A stretch of 24,753 bases of DNA. Source: Pleurotus ostreatus/Saccharomyces cerevisiae fusant. Taxonomy: Eukaryota; Opisthokonta. Within the stretch, counting starts at the first letter, position 1; each line of letters opens with the position of its first letter. This document shows, one piece after another, positions 1 to 8,736 of this stretch. The position numbers and the translations under genes were made by a program. The notes under the pieces are model-generated. The model had not been told where the DNA came from and ran no database searches. It saw nothing but the letters and a program-made list of their open reading frames with translations. The stretch covers positions 1-24,753 of the forward strand of contig JAMQCK010000402.1 in assembly GCA_024196135.1 (NCBI GenBank), in the 5' to 3' direction.

Positions 1-1821
1 GTCGCACACCAGGTCCTTCAGGTCGTCAAAGTAGGGATCGAACAACTCGTCGAGGAAAGCGCGGAACTGGGCGTCGTCGTAATCAAACATGATGTGCCTT
101 TTCTTCCGATGATCGCCGGTGAACCAGGGTCCCAGAGGTGAGTCCTCGATGTCGAAGTCCTTCCGCGGCGTCTTGGAGGGCCCAGAGCAGGTGGCGCAGA
201 TGTACATGAAGACGTAGAGGAAGGATTCGAGGTCATGCCATGGACCACGCTCGTCGTCGAAGTAAGGTCTCAAGAGACTACAAGCCATGAAGGGAGGTGT
301 CCCCTAAACACGCGTTAGAGCGGTCCGCCGACGTCTATACAATATGGAACGTACCTTGTTGTAGCCCCTAGGACCTAGCCGATCGAGACCTTCCACAAAA
401 ACGGCGCACTCGAGATCGACCAGAAGGCCGCGACGGCCAGTAGGATCATCAGTATCGCGCAGCATCACATTACTGTCACTGATGTCGCAGTGTAGAATCC
501 GCCTCTTCTCGTAGAGTCGGCGATGGGCTATTGACAGATAAGCATACGAGATATTAGAGTTGAACGAAGGCTTACTTTGAATGGAATCGTTGAAGCCGCC
601 GACTAGCTCGTCCTTAGATGCGAAGTCCTGCAAGGACCGGCCGCATGGTTTGAGGACAAGGCGCCGCAACTGCATGCGCGGATGATCCTTGAGAACAGCC
701 AGCCGTTCGGGGCCCTGCAGGACTTCCCGAAGCCACAGTGTATCCTGCGGACGACCGTCGCGACGCAACACTTGCTCCTCAGATACAAGCTGGACCATAC
801 CGTCCACTCCCCTCGCTTCCCGAAGAAAATCTGCTTCCGTCATTCGGCGGTCGATACTCGTCCACTTGCTCTTGATGACAAACTGCTCCCTGCTGCCGGG
901 CCTGCGGCAACGCCAACAGATCGTGCCCTTGCTGAGGATGTCGCCGCTGCATGCGACCATCTTCATGATCTCGTATTCGACGCCGGCGACGGTGATGTAC
1001 TCGTGGTCATCGCGCGAGATTATCGACGGATCCTTGCCTAGGTACGACCCGTCGAGGAATGAGAGTCCCATGACCATGCGTACGAGGAGGGCGGGATTTT
1101 TGTGGACGTTGTGAGTCCCAGAGAGCACGCACCCGGCGCGGTCGTAGTACGCCAATTGGAATATGTCGCCAGCGAACGCAATGCCGACGTGATACATGCG
1201 AGTCTTCTGGGCATAGAAGACGCTCGCCGCGCCGCTGTGAAGTTGCTGAAGAACGCCCTGCATGTCATCAGCGTCCGCGCCGATCTGCACGTCGCAAAGG
1301 ACACGAGACCAGTGACAAGGGATCGTGCCTCGCTCTCCGAGCACGATGCCGGTACACATGAGCTCCTCGCCGTCTGGCATTGTCCTCCGGCTTAGAGTCA
1401 CGCTCCACTGGCGAGTCGGGCGAGAGTGTTGTTGGTCAGCGAAGCGCAGGGAGCAGCGCTCGCTAATGGCGTTCAACAGCTGCGCCGTTTCGCGCGCTTG
1501 GCAAGTGATATGACTGCGGACGGGCGGGGTGGGGTACTTGAGCCATTGACGGAGCCTTGCGCTGTAGAGAGCGGGATTGAGAGAGCGAGTGGTATCCTTG
1601 AAGTCCGCAGGAAGGACTTCGTCGGAAAACAACTTGTTTACTATGCCTCTGATCTCGACTGCCGCTTCTTCCAGTTGGGCGACCACTTCCGCATCGAGCC
1701 TGATGCGTCCCAGTAGGTACGGCATGGGAGCCTCGAGATGTTCGGACAGACATGAAGATAGAGCCTCTCCGTTCTCTGCTACGCACAAAGCCGTCGATTC
1801 GATGAGTGCGCTGAAGGTCAT
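1..1821 (-). CDS. FunK1-family protein-kinase-like protein, C-terminus cut by window edge
   Basis: Predicted protein kinase of the fungus-specific FunK1 family (expanded in basidiomycetes, substrates mostly unknown). Reading leftward from ATG 1821, the exons are 1821-576, 527-355 and 303-1. The introns are 528-575 (48 bp, GTAAGC...ATAG, in frame so easily missed) and 304-354 (51 bp, GTACGT...TTTAG). About 574 codons lie in the window and the frame is still open at base 1. Diagnostic residues: FunK1-type segment FQLAYYDRAG (221-230); VIKSKW with candidate ATP-binding Lys317; FLREA with Glu335; catalytic-loop HCDISDSNVM with Asp430 and Asn435; LLVDLECAV, where Asp453 is in the metal-binding position but the usual F/G or F/D of the motif is L-E; and the family hallmark GTPPFMA at 474-480, joined only after removal of intron 304-354. 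The DLE motif may alter activity. The true start may be further 5' (see 1876-1929). Family assignment is strong; function is inferred. Confidence 0.87.
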
Positions 1822-1875
1822 ACTGCTCTAAAGCGCGTCAGAGGGTTGCGACTCAACTCACTCGCAAGAGCCTAC

Positions 1876-1929
1876 CTTAGCAGCGCGCAGACGTGTATAG
1901 ATGTTGATGTCGGCAAAGGTCAAAACAGA
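1876..1929 (-). other. Candidate upstream coding exon of the FunK1 gene
   Basis: Just upstream of ATG 1821 the minus strand shows a good 48-bp intron, 1828-1875 (donor GTAGGC, CTGACGCG branch region, acceptor CTTTAG). Splicing it out joins an 18-codon open stretch (ending ...RLRAAK) in frame to S-S-M at 1827-1819. The open stretch is preceded by a TAG at 1930-1932, so it would need a further intron or another start. Either the annotated methionine is internal to a longer FunK1 N-terminus, or this is a 5'UTR intron. FunK1 proteins are commonly longer than what starts at 1821, which favours the first reading. Confidence 0.4.
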
Positions 1930-2057
1930 CTATCGCAATCGGCCTGCGCAAGAAGCAGGTTCGCCACTCAGGATGGTAGTGGAGATCAACCCGCGACCGT
2001 GACATACGGGCGTTGTATTATGTAATCACCGATGCCCCGTGCTCCCTCAGGTGATAG

Positions 2058-2327
2058 CCACGCGGTTGCGCTTGCTCGATCGAGGAGGCGTCGGGGGCCA
2101 ACCATTCGCCTTTGCTCTCAACTCCCCTCCATACCGTCCTGGACTTTGAGCACCGAATTAAGTTCCCATCAAATGCCGTACCTTTTGTCCCTCGACAGAC
2201 TGAATCTATCTTTCCCAAGTGGGACCCGCCTCGCTCTGGTTCAAGGTCAGAAGCATTCGAAGTTATGGTACTGATCACAAGCGTCCGTTGGATTAGTCGT
2301 CCTCAAGGATTGGCATCCTCCCAATAA
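2058..2327 (+). other. Open frame of coding-like composition, no ATG; unassigned
   Basis: Between the FunK1 gene and the thymidylate kinase 3' end, one plus-strand frame is open for 89 codons (TAG at 2055-2057, TAA at 2325-2327). Its composition looks like protein, for example FVPRQTESIFPKWDPP. A possible acceptor (CCCTCAG) ends at 2050, and an ATG exists at 2032 in another frame. No family is recognised and no complete gene model can be built. It could equally be the shared 5' flank of the divergent FunK1 gene. The rest of 1930-2683 shows no gene. Confidence 0.2.
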
Positions 2328-2480
2328 TTGTTCGTTCTTCGCTTCGCGACTCCCCACCACTCACATAAGTATTGTTTCCTCTCGAACGCCGTACGGCTAC
2401 CTCTCAGGTCTCAGGCGCTATATCGCCACCTCCTCAACGCCATGTCACTGCATCATGCGCCTAAGAACCCAGCTACCTCT

Positions 2481-2510
2481 CCAAGCTAGCTTGAGATCGA
2501 GCTGGCTTGG
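2481..2510. repeat. Inverted repeat / hairpin in the 3' flank of thymidylate kinase
   Basis: The 11-nt arms 2481-2491 (CCAAGCTAGCT) and 2500-2510 (AGCTGGCTTGG) pair throughout, with one G:T wobble in RNA, around an 8-nt loop (TGAGATCG). The site lies about 175-200 bp past the thymidylate kinase stop codon in the direction of transcription, so it could be a 3'UTR structure or 3'-end signal. That role is inferred from position only. Confidence 0.5.
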
Positions 2511-2683
2511 AATGCACGTCCTCTGGATTGAGCAACCTCGACAGCACACATGTGTTGACGTACAGGATTATCACGATCCCAGTCCAGCTCCCCGCCGTCC
2601 ACGCTAAATCCCCCTCGCTGCTCCTCTTCACGGTCCACCGCCTCTTCACGCCGACTCCCCCTCCGACCTCGCCCACCGCCTCC

Positions 2684-4113
2684 TCACGCCAACTCCCCCT
2701 CCCACAACCTTCCCACCTCGCCCTCAACCCCACCCTTACTGCCGTCCCCACCAATACCCGAATGAAGCAAAGAATCAACCACCCCCCAAACCGCCCCCGC
2801 GACCTCCTCCACCGCGCGCGCCGCGTCGACGCGCACCCACGACCCCGGGCGCGCGGCCTCCATCTCGGCGCCGAGGCGGGCGTAGACCTGGAACGGGCGG
2901 TGTCAGCACTTGCGCATTGGACGGACGAAGAACTGCGCGGGTGGTCGATGGAAGGAGGAGAGGCGAAGGAATGATACCAAGCTGGCGGTCGACGTCGAAG
3001 ACCATTGGGAAGGGATGTAGTAGGCAGGCAAAGACGCTTCACACATAACGAACGCTTCACATAACGAACGCTTCACATAATGAACGCCAAGCCCCACGCT
3101 CACTCACCTCCATCACCCGCCTCTGCACGTCCTCCCGCTCATACCGCTCCTCGCCATATCCACCTCGGGCCCGTGCCGCCTCGGGCGCAATGTCGAAGAA
3201 GAGCGTGACGTCGGGGGCGGGGAGGCCGATGTCGGGCGCGCGGCACCAGGCGTAGGGGAGGAGAGGATTCGGGGCAGGGGCGCTTTCTAAAGCTGTCTGA
3301 GGGGTTGAGGGTTGCAGTTGGGAGAGCGGGGCTGAGGTTGACGCGGCGGTGGTAGAGGATGACGCGGCGGCGGTAGAAATTGACGCGGCGGTGGTAGAGG
3401 TTGACGCGGCGGTGGTAGAGGCCGATGTTGGGGCTGAGGTTGTAGTGGTCGAGGCTGCCGCCACCTTCGACGCCGAGAACGCGATGCCGGAGAAGGCGTA
3501 GCGGTCGCAGATGATGGTCGTGCCTTCGGTAAGGAGGGTCGATATGCGGGAGCTGGAGGGTTGTATGCCGGGAGAGCGTCGAGGGAAAAGTTGTTGAATA
3601 GCGTGCAGTGCAGGGATGTTCAGGCGAGCCGCATGGGGGTGAAGGTCAAGAGCAATATGACGAGGGGAAAGAGGGTCTAGTCAGTACAGAGCGCATACAG
3701 CCAAGCAGACCACTCACGCAAGCTCCCACCGATTCGCCGAGTACAGCAGGTGCACGACGTGGTCGTCCATCTCGATGTTGGTGCGCAGGTACGCGTCGAT
3801 CATCTGTCCGATGGCTGTAGTACGGTCTGCGGAGGTTTATATAAGCATACTGTTCCCGTGAATGCTAGGTAAATGCGGTGCTCTGTGGCTGAGAAAGAAG
3901 GAGAGAATGGTGGTAGTTCCTCTCGTGCGCATATGCGCGACCTTCCTCCGATTGCGCTGGAGAGCCATAGCATCGCGTGTACTCACCCGGGAACTTCATC
4001 AACTCCACCTTCACTCCATCAGCTGCCAGTTTCTCCTTCAGCTTTGCCGCCTGCGTCGACTTTCCCGAGCGGTCAAGGCCCTCGATCACGATGAACGCGC
4101 CGCGGGTGGGCAT
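2684..4113 (-). CDS. Thymidylate kinase (dTMP kinase), four exons, with low-complexity insert
   Basis: Phosphorylates dTMP to dTDP with ATP, an essential step of dTTP synthesis (the family of yeast CDC8 and human DTYMK). Exons: 4113-3987, 3826-3718, 3552-3108, 2887-2684; introns of 160, 165 and 220 bp with GTGAGT donors. The model gives 294 aa. Visible motifs: P-loop GLDRSGKS (12-19), with the basic residue typical of the eukaryotic type I enzyme; FPDRTTAIGQ (41-50), where Asp43 is created by the first splice; NRWE (74-77); DRYAFSGIAF (95-104); CRAPDIGLPAPD; and RGGYGEERYE (208-217). All lie in family order and only the spliced frame joins them. Residues about 109-177 are a Ser/Thr/Ala/Pro-rich insert absent from ordinary family members. 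It is either translated or removed as an in-frame intron 3297-3464 (AAG|GTGGCG...CCCTCAG|ACA), which would give 238 aa, nearer the usual length. The frame is open upstream to 4356, but a start at 4113 puts the P-loop at the expected distance from the N-terminus. Confidence 0.93.
3035..3084. repeat. 16-bp tandem repeat inside thymidylate kinase intron 3
   Basis: Three copies of CGCTTCACATAACGAA occur at 3035-3052 (with a 2-bp CA insertion), 3053-3068 and 3069-3084. They lie inside the 220-bp intron 2888-3107. The other introns of this gene are 160-165 bp, and those of neighbouring genes about 50 bp, so the expansion helps explain the size of this one. Confidence 0.8.
3337..3420. repeat. 21-bp minisatellite, four copies, within thymidylate kinase
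   Basis: Units are 3337-3357, 3358-3378, 3379-3399 and 3400-3420 (core TTGACGCGGCGGTGGTAGAG on the plus strand). Each unit is seven codons long, so copy-number change keeps the reading frame. On the coding strand the units read as a Ser-Thr-Thr-Ala-Ala heptad. The array sits in the insert between the DRYAFSG and CRAPDIG motifs. Confidence 0.9.
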
Positions 4114-5561
4114 TTTGGGTCTGGGGTTGGAAATGATGCTGAGGATGTCTTCTTCAGAAGGGCTTAAGCCTGATAATTGTATGGACGTGTGGAGTCGGGA
4201 CGAGGTGATTGCTGCGAAGGTTGTGGGCGGAAGGAAGGCAGATGGCTGATCGCCGGTGATGAGCGCGTCGCGTGAGGATGTGACGGGACGCGTCTGAGCG
4301 TGACACAGGTCACGGTAGAAGTTCAGCTTAGAGCTGGCGGAAAAATGGACTTCCAAGAGAAATGAGCGTCAATTGGTACATCATAGGAGAGGAATACGCA
4401 TACGTTGAAAAATACAGCCGTGACTCTTCGCCCATCTCCAGACAGGCGCGTACCGAGTTGTGGGCGCTAGCTTGGCACCGGCCCGAAAGTCAAATATTCC
4501 CACAGCGTGGCTTGTTCGCGGATTTCGTTCTCAAAGCTCTTCGATGTCGGATTCTAGCAGATTAACCCCACCTCGCCCATGCTTCCCCATGAACCTCAGA
4601 TGAACTTCTTTGTCGTTCTCGCTTCCCACCTTCACAGACTTGGAGCAGAGCTTGCTGGCCGATGCGCATGTCGGAACACGCGCGCACGCGGACTCACTCC
4701 AGCTGCGGCTAGAACAGGCTCTGCAGCAAGAAGGACCCACTCTATATCGTCGGATACTCACTGCGCGAGTACACTGTACCCCCAATCACGAATCATTGAA
4801 GAGGATTAGATCGACGTTGAAGGGCGTACATCCATGTTCGTACATCTGGGTACGTGGTCTACCATCGCGACAAGGCTGCAGCTGACGCTATCCCTGAGTT
4901 AGGCAGCCCGCTACCCACTCACCTTCCTCGTACATCCATTATCTGTGTTCTCTGTCCGTCGTGTCCCCCACAGGCCGACTTTCCAGCCTTGCTTGGTCCC
5001 GCCATAGCTTCTCTGCCGGCGTCTTCGCTGCCCTCTGGACGCCTTCGCCCTGCCGCTCCACCGCGCGGGGAGCTATCAGACCACCAAGAAGTCACTTCTT
5101 CACGCCTGTGTGCGAGGCGGATGCTCCCCTCACCTCCCGCTCCCGACGTCATCGGTTGGCCGTCGGTACCGAGGCTCCTGCACACGATCTTCTGGCCCTT
5201 CCACCTACCACCGGTTGCTATCGTCGCGAACGCTCCTCGAAACACCGTGAGCTCCTTGCGTGCAGTCCGCGGGGCATCCAGCGGCGACTAGGCCCGTAGC
5301 GGGACTGGTTCTCGTATCGCCTTGCATTCGGCGCTCACGACAATATGCGCCGTCTCGGGTGCTGCGAGAGTGCTCTTGCAGCCAGCCTCGACAGCCGTCT
5401 CGAGCATGCCCGGCAGGTGCACTCATCCAAGATTGGGATACTGCAAGCCTCGCTTCAGTGGACTGGCGGGCGGGCGAGATGTCGCTCATGCGAATGGGAC
5501 TGAATCGTGCTCCCTTGTTCTTCAAGTAGTCGCTAGGGTCCTGGCACACCCTGAGCGACCT

Positions 5562-5577
5562 GTAGGTAGGTGAGTAG
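5562..5577. repeat. Dispersed 16-bp motif GTAGGTAGGTGAGTAG, copy 1
   Basis: An exact reverse complement is at 13402-13417, and a 14-bp match is at 21768-21781. This copy is preceded by ACCT at 5558-5561, forming a very short ACCT-gt-AGGT inversion. It is not explained by any gene model here. A cryptic GTGAGT splice donor inside the motif is the simplest alternative. Confidence 0.55.
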
Positions 5578-5937
5578 ATAGCATCGTATTCTCGAATGAG
5601 AACCTTACTTCGCCCAAAGGCAGAGGTCTATCCATACAAAATAAACAAATGCTTGCCGTGAGGCAATTGCGATGCACCGGTTGAGGGAAACGTGGCGGCG
5701 CGAGTATGAGTGCAGTGGCGGCAATAGGACGTGAGGAATGGCGAGACGATGGTCGGTCGATGGTCTGTCGGTCAATTGGTCGGCCGTAGGACAAGGTCTC
5801 GCCAACTCACCGAAGCGACGTCTGTACGTGCATGAGCCCATAGCTTGCACATATCTGCACTCCCGGTTCTGTCATTCGCGGCCGCGGCATGTCTTCCTCC
5901 GGACTATGCGCGGGCAATTCGACTCGTGGGATGTGGG

Positions 5938-6027
5938 AGGATGGTCTCGCGTGAGAGGATGGTCTCGCGTGGGAGGATGGTCTCGCGTGAGAGGATGGTC
6001 TCGCGTGGGAGGACGGGCTCGCGCTGA
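5938..6027. repeat. 18-bp minisatellite, five copies
   Basis: Four near-identical units of AGGATGGTCTCGCGTGRG occupy 5938-6009, with alternating GAG/GGG ends (a higher-order 36-bp period). A divergent fifth unit runs to 6027. The unit is a multiple of three without stops, so frames on both strands stay open across it; this is not evidence of a gene. The surrounding stretch 4357-6468 holds only short overlapping open frames that I cannot assign. Confidence 0.9.
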
Positions 6028-6468
6028 GGGACGGTCCCGCTCCATTCAGCGTTGCGCTAGGGATGTATTGGTGAGTTTTCGCCTTCGCGCTCACATTCAC
6101 GTCGAAGGGTCGCGCTAAGGCTCACCGCAAGTATCGCGTAGACGGAGGCTTATGTGCGTACGCAATTGAAGCTTGAGCGCGGTGGTGGCGTCTTTGAGAG
6201 GTACGCGTCTATCCTGCGAGCAACGCCGTGCTGTTTAGGTGCTCAGAGAGCGAGCGGAGCTCAACAACTGTGAGGCGACGTTAATCCTTCGACTGCCGCT
6301 TGCTCTGGTATTCAGCGTGAAAAGGCATGGAAGCTCGTCGCGCGGACCATGGACTGTCAAAAGGTAAGTCAGCTTTTCTTTTTTTTCCCGCGTCACGAGC
6401 ACTATTCACTCACTAGCGTATGTGGTCAGGGAGGTCACGCTGCGTCGAGCTGCGCGGAACGACAGTAG

Positions 6469-6672
6469 CAAGATCAATCCTTCCTCGCAGCTGACTCGGC
6501 GTCAACTCACCTCGCACTTCTGGACCCTGAGGACCTTGAACGCGTGCCGTACAATATCCATAGTGATCTAAATTTCTATCCGAGCATTGACATCTTCGAA
6601 GGATCGCCGGCTGCGTCCCACGAAAGAAACTCTAGTCAGGTCGTGCCGCGACGACCACCTTCCGGGATGTGA
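6469..6672 (+). other. Possible orphan exon, open frame with coding-like composition
   Basis: After a potential acceptor (GACAGTAG, ending 6468) a 67-codon frame runs to TGA 6670-6672 with protein-like composition, for example VPYNIHSDLNFYPSIDIF. A nearby ATG exon (6327-6363) with a good GTAAGT donor and a following pyrimidine tract ends in the wrong phase to join this frame, so no complete gene can be modelled. It may be a decayed gene or chance. The following stretch 6673-7279 shows no gene; its last part is the presumed promoter/5'UTR of the gene at 7280. Confidence 0.2.
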
Positions 6673-7279
6673 CGGGCCTTCACCCGCGGTACGCTTTCTT
6701 CTACAACGCAGAGCTTCGCGCTAAGATGCCATCTAGAGTCCTCCCAAAACTATGCACTGTCGCGGTTTGTCCTGATATAATTAAGTATAATTCCAACTGT
6801 GCATATCTTCGTCGATGTGCAGTGGCGAGTAATTTCACCCCAGCGTCTCTCACCTGATCCTGTAGCTCGTGGTACCAATTTGAGGCGCACGGGCCGGCTG
6901 ACGAACGCAACGAGGCAAACAGGGCCAACCAAATAGAGGGAAATGATGGCAAGCATCGCCAAACAAGACGGTCGACCCTCCCGTGACGCCTGCAATTAAA
7001 ACCGCTCGTGACGCCGTGACATTTTCGCATAGTTCGTGACTTTGCCTTCCAACGCTTTCACAACACTCAACCATTTCTTCGCCACGCTCAAACGCTACAT
7101 TGCGCGCTCTGGGTCCCTCCTCTTCCAGATAGACAAAAGGCGCTAGGTGATCTGAAGACCTTGTATCGCGTGTTGTGTTGGGCATCGAAGTCTTCGAGGT
7201 GCGCGGCCTTCTGAGCTACAATGGTTCTACCGTGCTGAAGAGCCTCGTAGAGCTTTTCAACGGCTCATCAGACCCAACG

Positions 7280-8186
7280 ATGTCCTCTGAGGACATACTC
7301 GACCCGAAATGTCTCCCGCTCGCTGCTACGCACGACGAGGACCGGGTCGCTCAACTCATGGATGCGTCTCAGGCAATGGATCCATCGGACGATGCTCCTA
7401 CTAGCAACGTGCGTTCTACCTTCCCAAGGGTTTTGCACACACTGAACAACCTGCTCACAGCCACCCCCGAGCCAGCCACCAGCTCTCCGCTCGCAAGAAG
7501 GGGGCTACCAAGACCACTCCGCGTCTGACACGAAATCCTCTGCTCCAGCGCCCGAGGTGACCCGGGCCCCAGATGTTGGCTCCGGTAACTCGAGCAAAGG
7601 CGAGCACCACAACACCCTGCCTCCCGATCTTGGCGCGGCGCTACAGGGCCTGCAGGTGTCCTGCAAGGAGTCGGAGGCACCTGGTACTGGTCCTCCGGCC
7701 CCAGCGGCCAGCTCGGGCGGCGAAGGAGCTACGAGGAATGACGCAGGCGCCACCGCACACGTGGACGACGCTTTGCTGCACCCTTCGGAAGGCCAGGTCA
7801 CCGCGGCGTCTGTATTGGGGTATCCGCAACCGTCCCAGACGCCATTGACACAGAATAACCAAGCACTCGCCAGCTTCGCGTTGCATCCGCCGCCGTCACA
7901 CCCATCGCCGTCGCTTCCAGCGCTCGATCATCAACAAGACCACGGTCCAGGTTGGCCAATCTCACATTTCTTCTCGCAGATGATGCCACTAGCTGGGAAT
8001 GGGTCTCCCAACCCGCCGCCAGACGCGGCCCCACCTGCAGGATACAGTCACTGGCGTATGAGAATGCCGACGTTCCCCGCGGAGGGTATGTCCCATGCTC
8101 CGAGGGACATGGTCAGCGACATCGCTCCAGGACGCTCCGGGGGGATCAGGTTCGACTTGCGGGCGGGCCGATACTGGTATTACTGA
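7280..8186 (+). CDS. Hypothetical low-complexity protein, 284 aa, one intron
   Basis: Exons 7280-7408 and 7461-8186 (stop TGA). The 52-bp intron has donor GTGCGT, CTGAAC branch-like site and acceptor CTCACAG, and joins two frames in phase 0. The ATG has a favourable context (CCAACGATGTC); the frame is open back to 7175 without another ATG. The N-terminal 43 residues are acidic (MSSEDILDP..., THDEDRVAQL). The remainder is rich in Pro, Ser, Ala, Gly and His, with runs such as PPPSHPSPSLP, and ends in RAGRYWYY. No domain, signal peptide or membrane segment is visible, and it is probably intrinsically disordered. The gene is convergent with the 762-aa gene at 8733-11125, whose product has a similar composition and also an aromatic C-terminal end. 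That suggests, but does not prove, a shared origin. Function unknown. Confidence 0.62.
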
Positions 8187-8475
8187 TTCGGTGCATTAGG
8201 CTTGAAGAGTTCAGAGGGCAGGACCCCGTGAGGGTGAGGCATCTGATAGCTTGGCACAGCCCTGCTTTCTCCGCAACTCGTCTCCAGTCTGTGTTTCTGC
8301 ATTCTTTCGTCACCCGCGACTGTATTTATCCTTCGCTGTAGTGCTATTGATAATTTCACGAGCGATCTCCTGCATTACGTTACAATTCGCAACCTCGTCT
8401 TGTCCCACTACGATACTATATATGCGCTTCTGTCCATATCCTCAACCTCAAGAAACTACAGACGAGTCCGACTAG

Positions 8476-8736
8476 TTCAACAGCAATCACGTGAGGGCCT
8501 CGTGCGACGGTAATCGCCGAACCGAGAAGGTTCCGTCGGCCCTTTCCGACCGCACCTTTGCGAAAGCCTCCGCGGGAGCAGAGTCAGGGAAGCTTACAGG
8601 TCTGGCAGGAGTTGCAGATAATGAATTAGACGAAGCCATGATTGAGATTGATACAAGCAATACATCAGTAACGAGTCTATCATTAAATATTGAGCAAACT
8701 ACTGTCTGCGAAACGTCCTGCATCCCGCCCACCTAG
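8476..8736 (+). other. Interconvergent stretch with open frame sharing CTAG stop
   Basis: Between the convergent genes, 8187-8732 is mainly 3' flank; AT content rises at 8600-8700, consistent with transcript ends. One plus frame is open from after the TAG at 8473-8475 to TAG 8734-8736, with protein-like composition but no early ATG. The minus strand is also open past the 762-aa stop. The two stop codons overlap in the palindrome CTAG (8733-8736). I regard both open frames as probably non-coding. Confidence 0.2.

Noticed and set aside
4113..4356. N-terminal extension of thymidylate kinase as a mitochondrial targeting peptide
   Set aside because: The frame is open to 4356, but the first Met before the P-loop (4113) matches the family's usual N-terminus. 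The upstream part is more simply 5'UTR. Transcript 5' ends would decide.
4579..5573. Several plus and minus frames (e.g. 4610-4885, 4854-5291, 5205-5549)
   Set aside because: Some segments look like protein, but frames overlap on both strands, starts are missing and no consistent exon chain could be built.
6850..7185. Minus-strand 111-codon frame in front of the gene at 7280
   Set aside because: It covers the presumed promoter and leader of the plus-strand gene. It has no recognised motif and overlaps other open frames.
8487..8732. Stop-codon readthrough extension of the 762-aa protein (frame open 81 codons after TAG)
   Set aside because: The stop context (TAG G) is not a known readthrough context, and the extension lies in an AT-richer 3' flank with a comparable open frame on the other strand.
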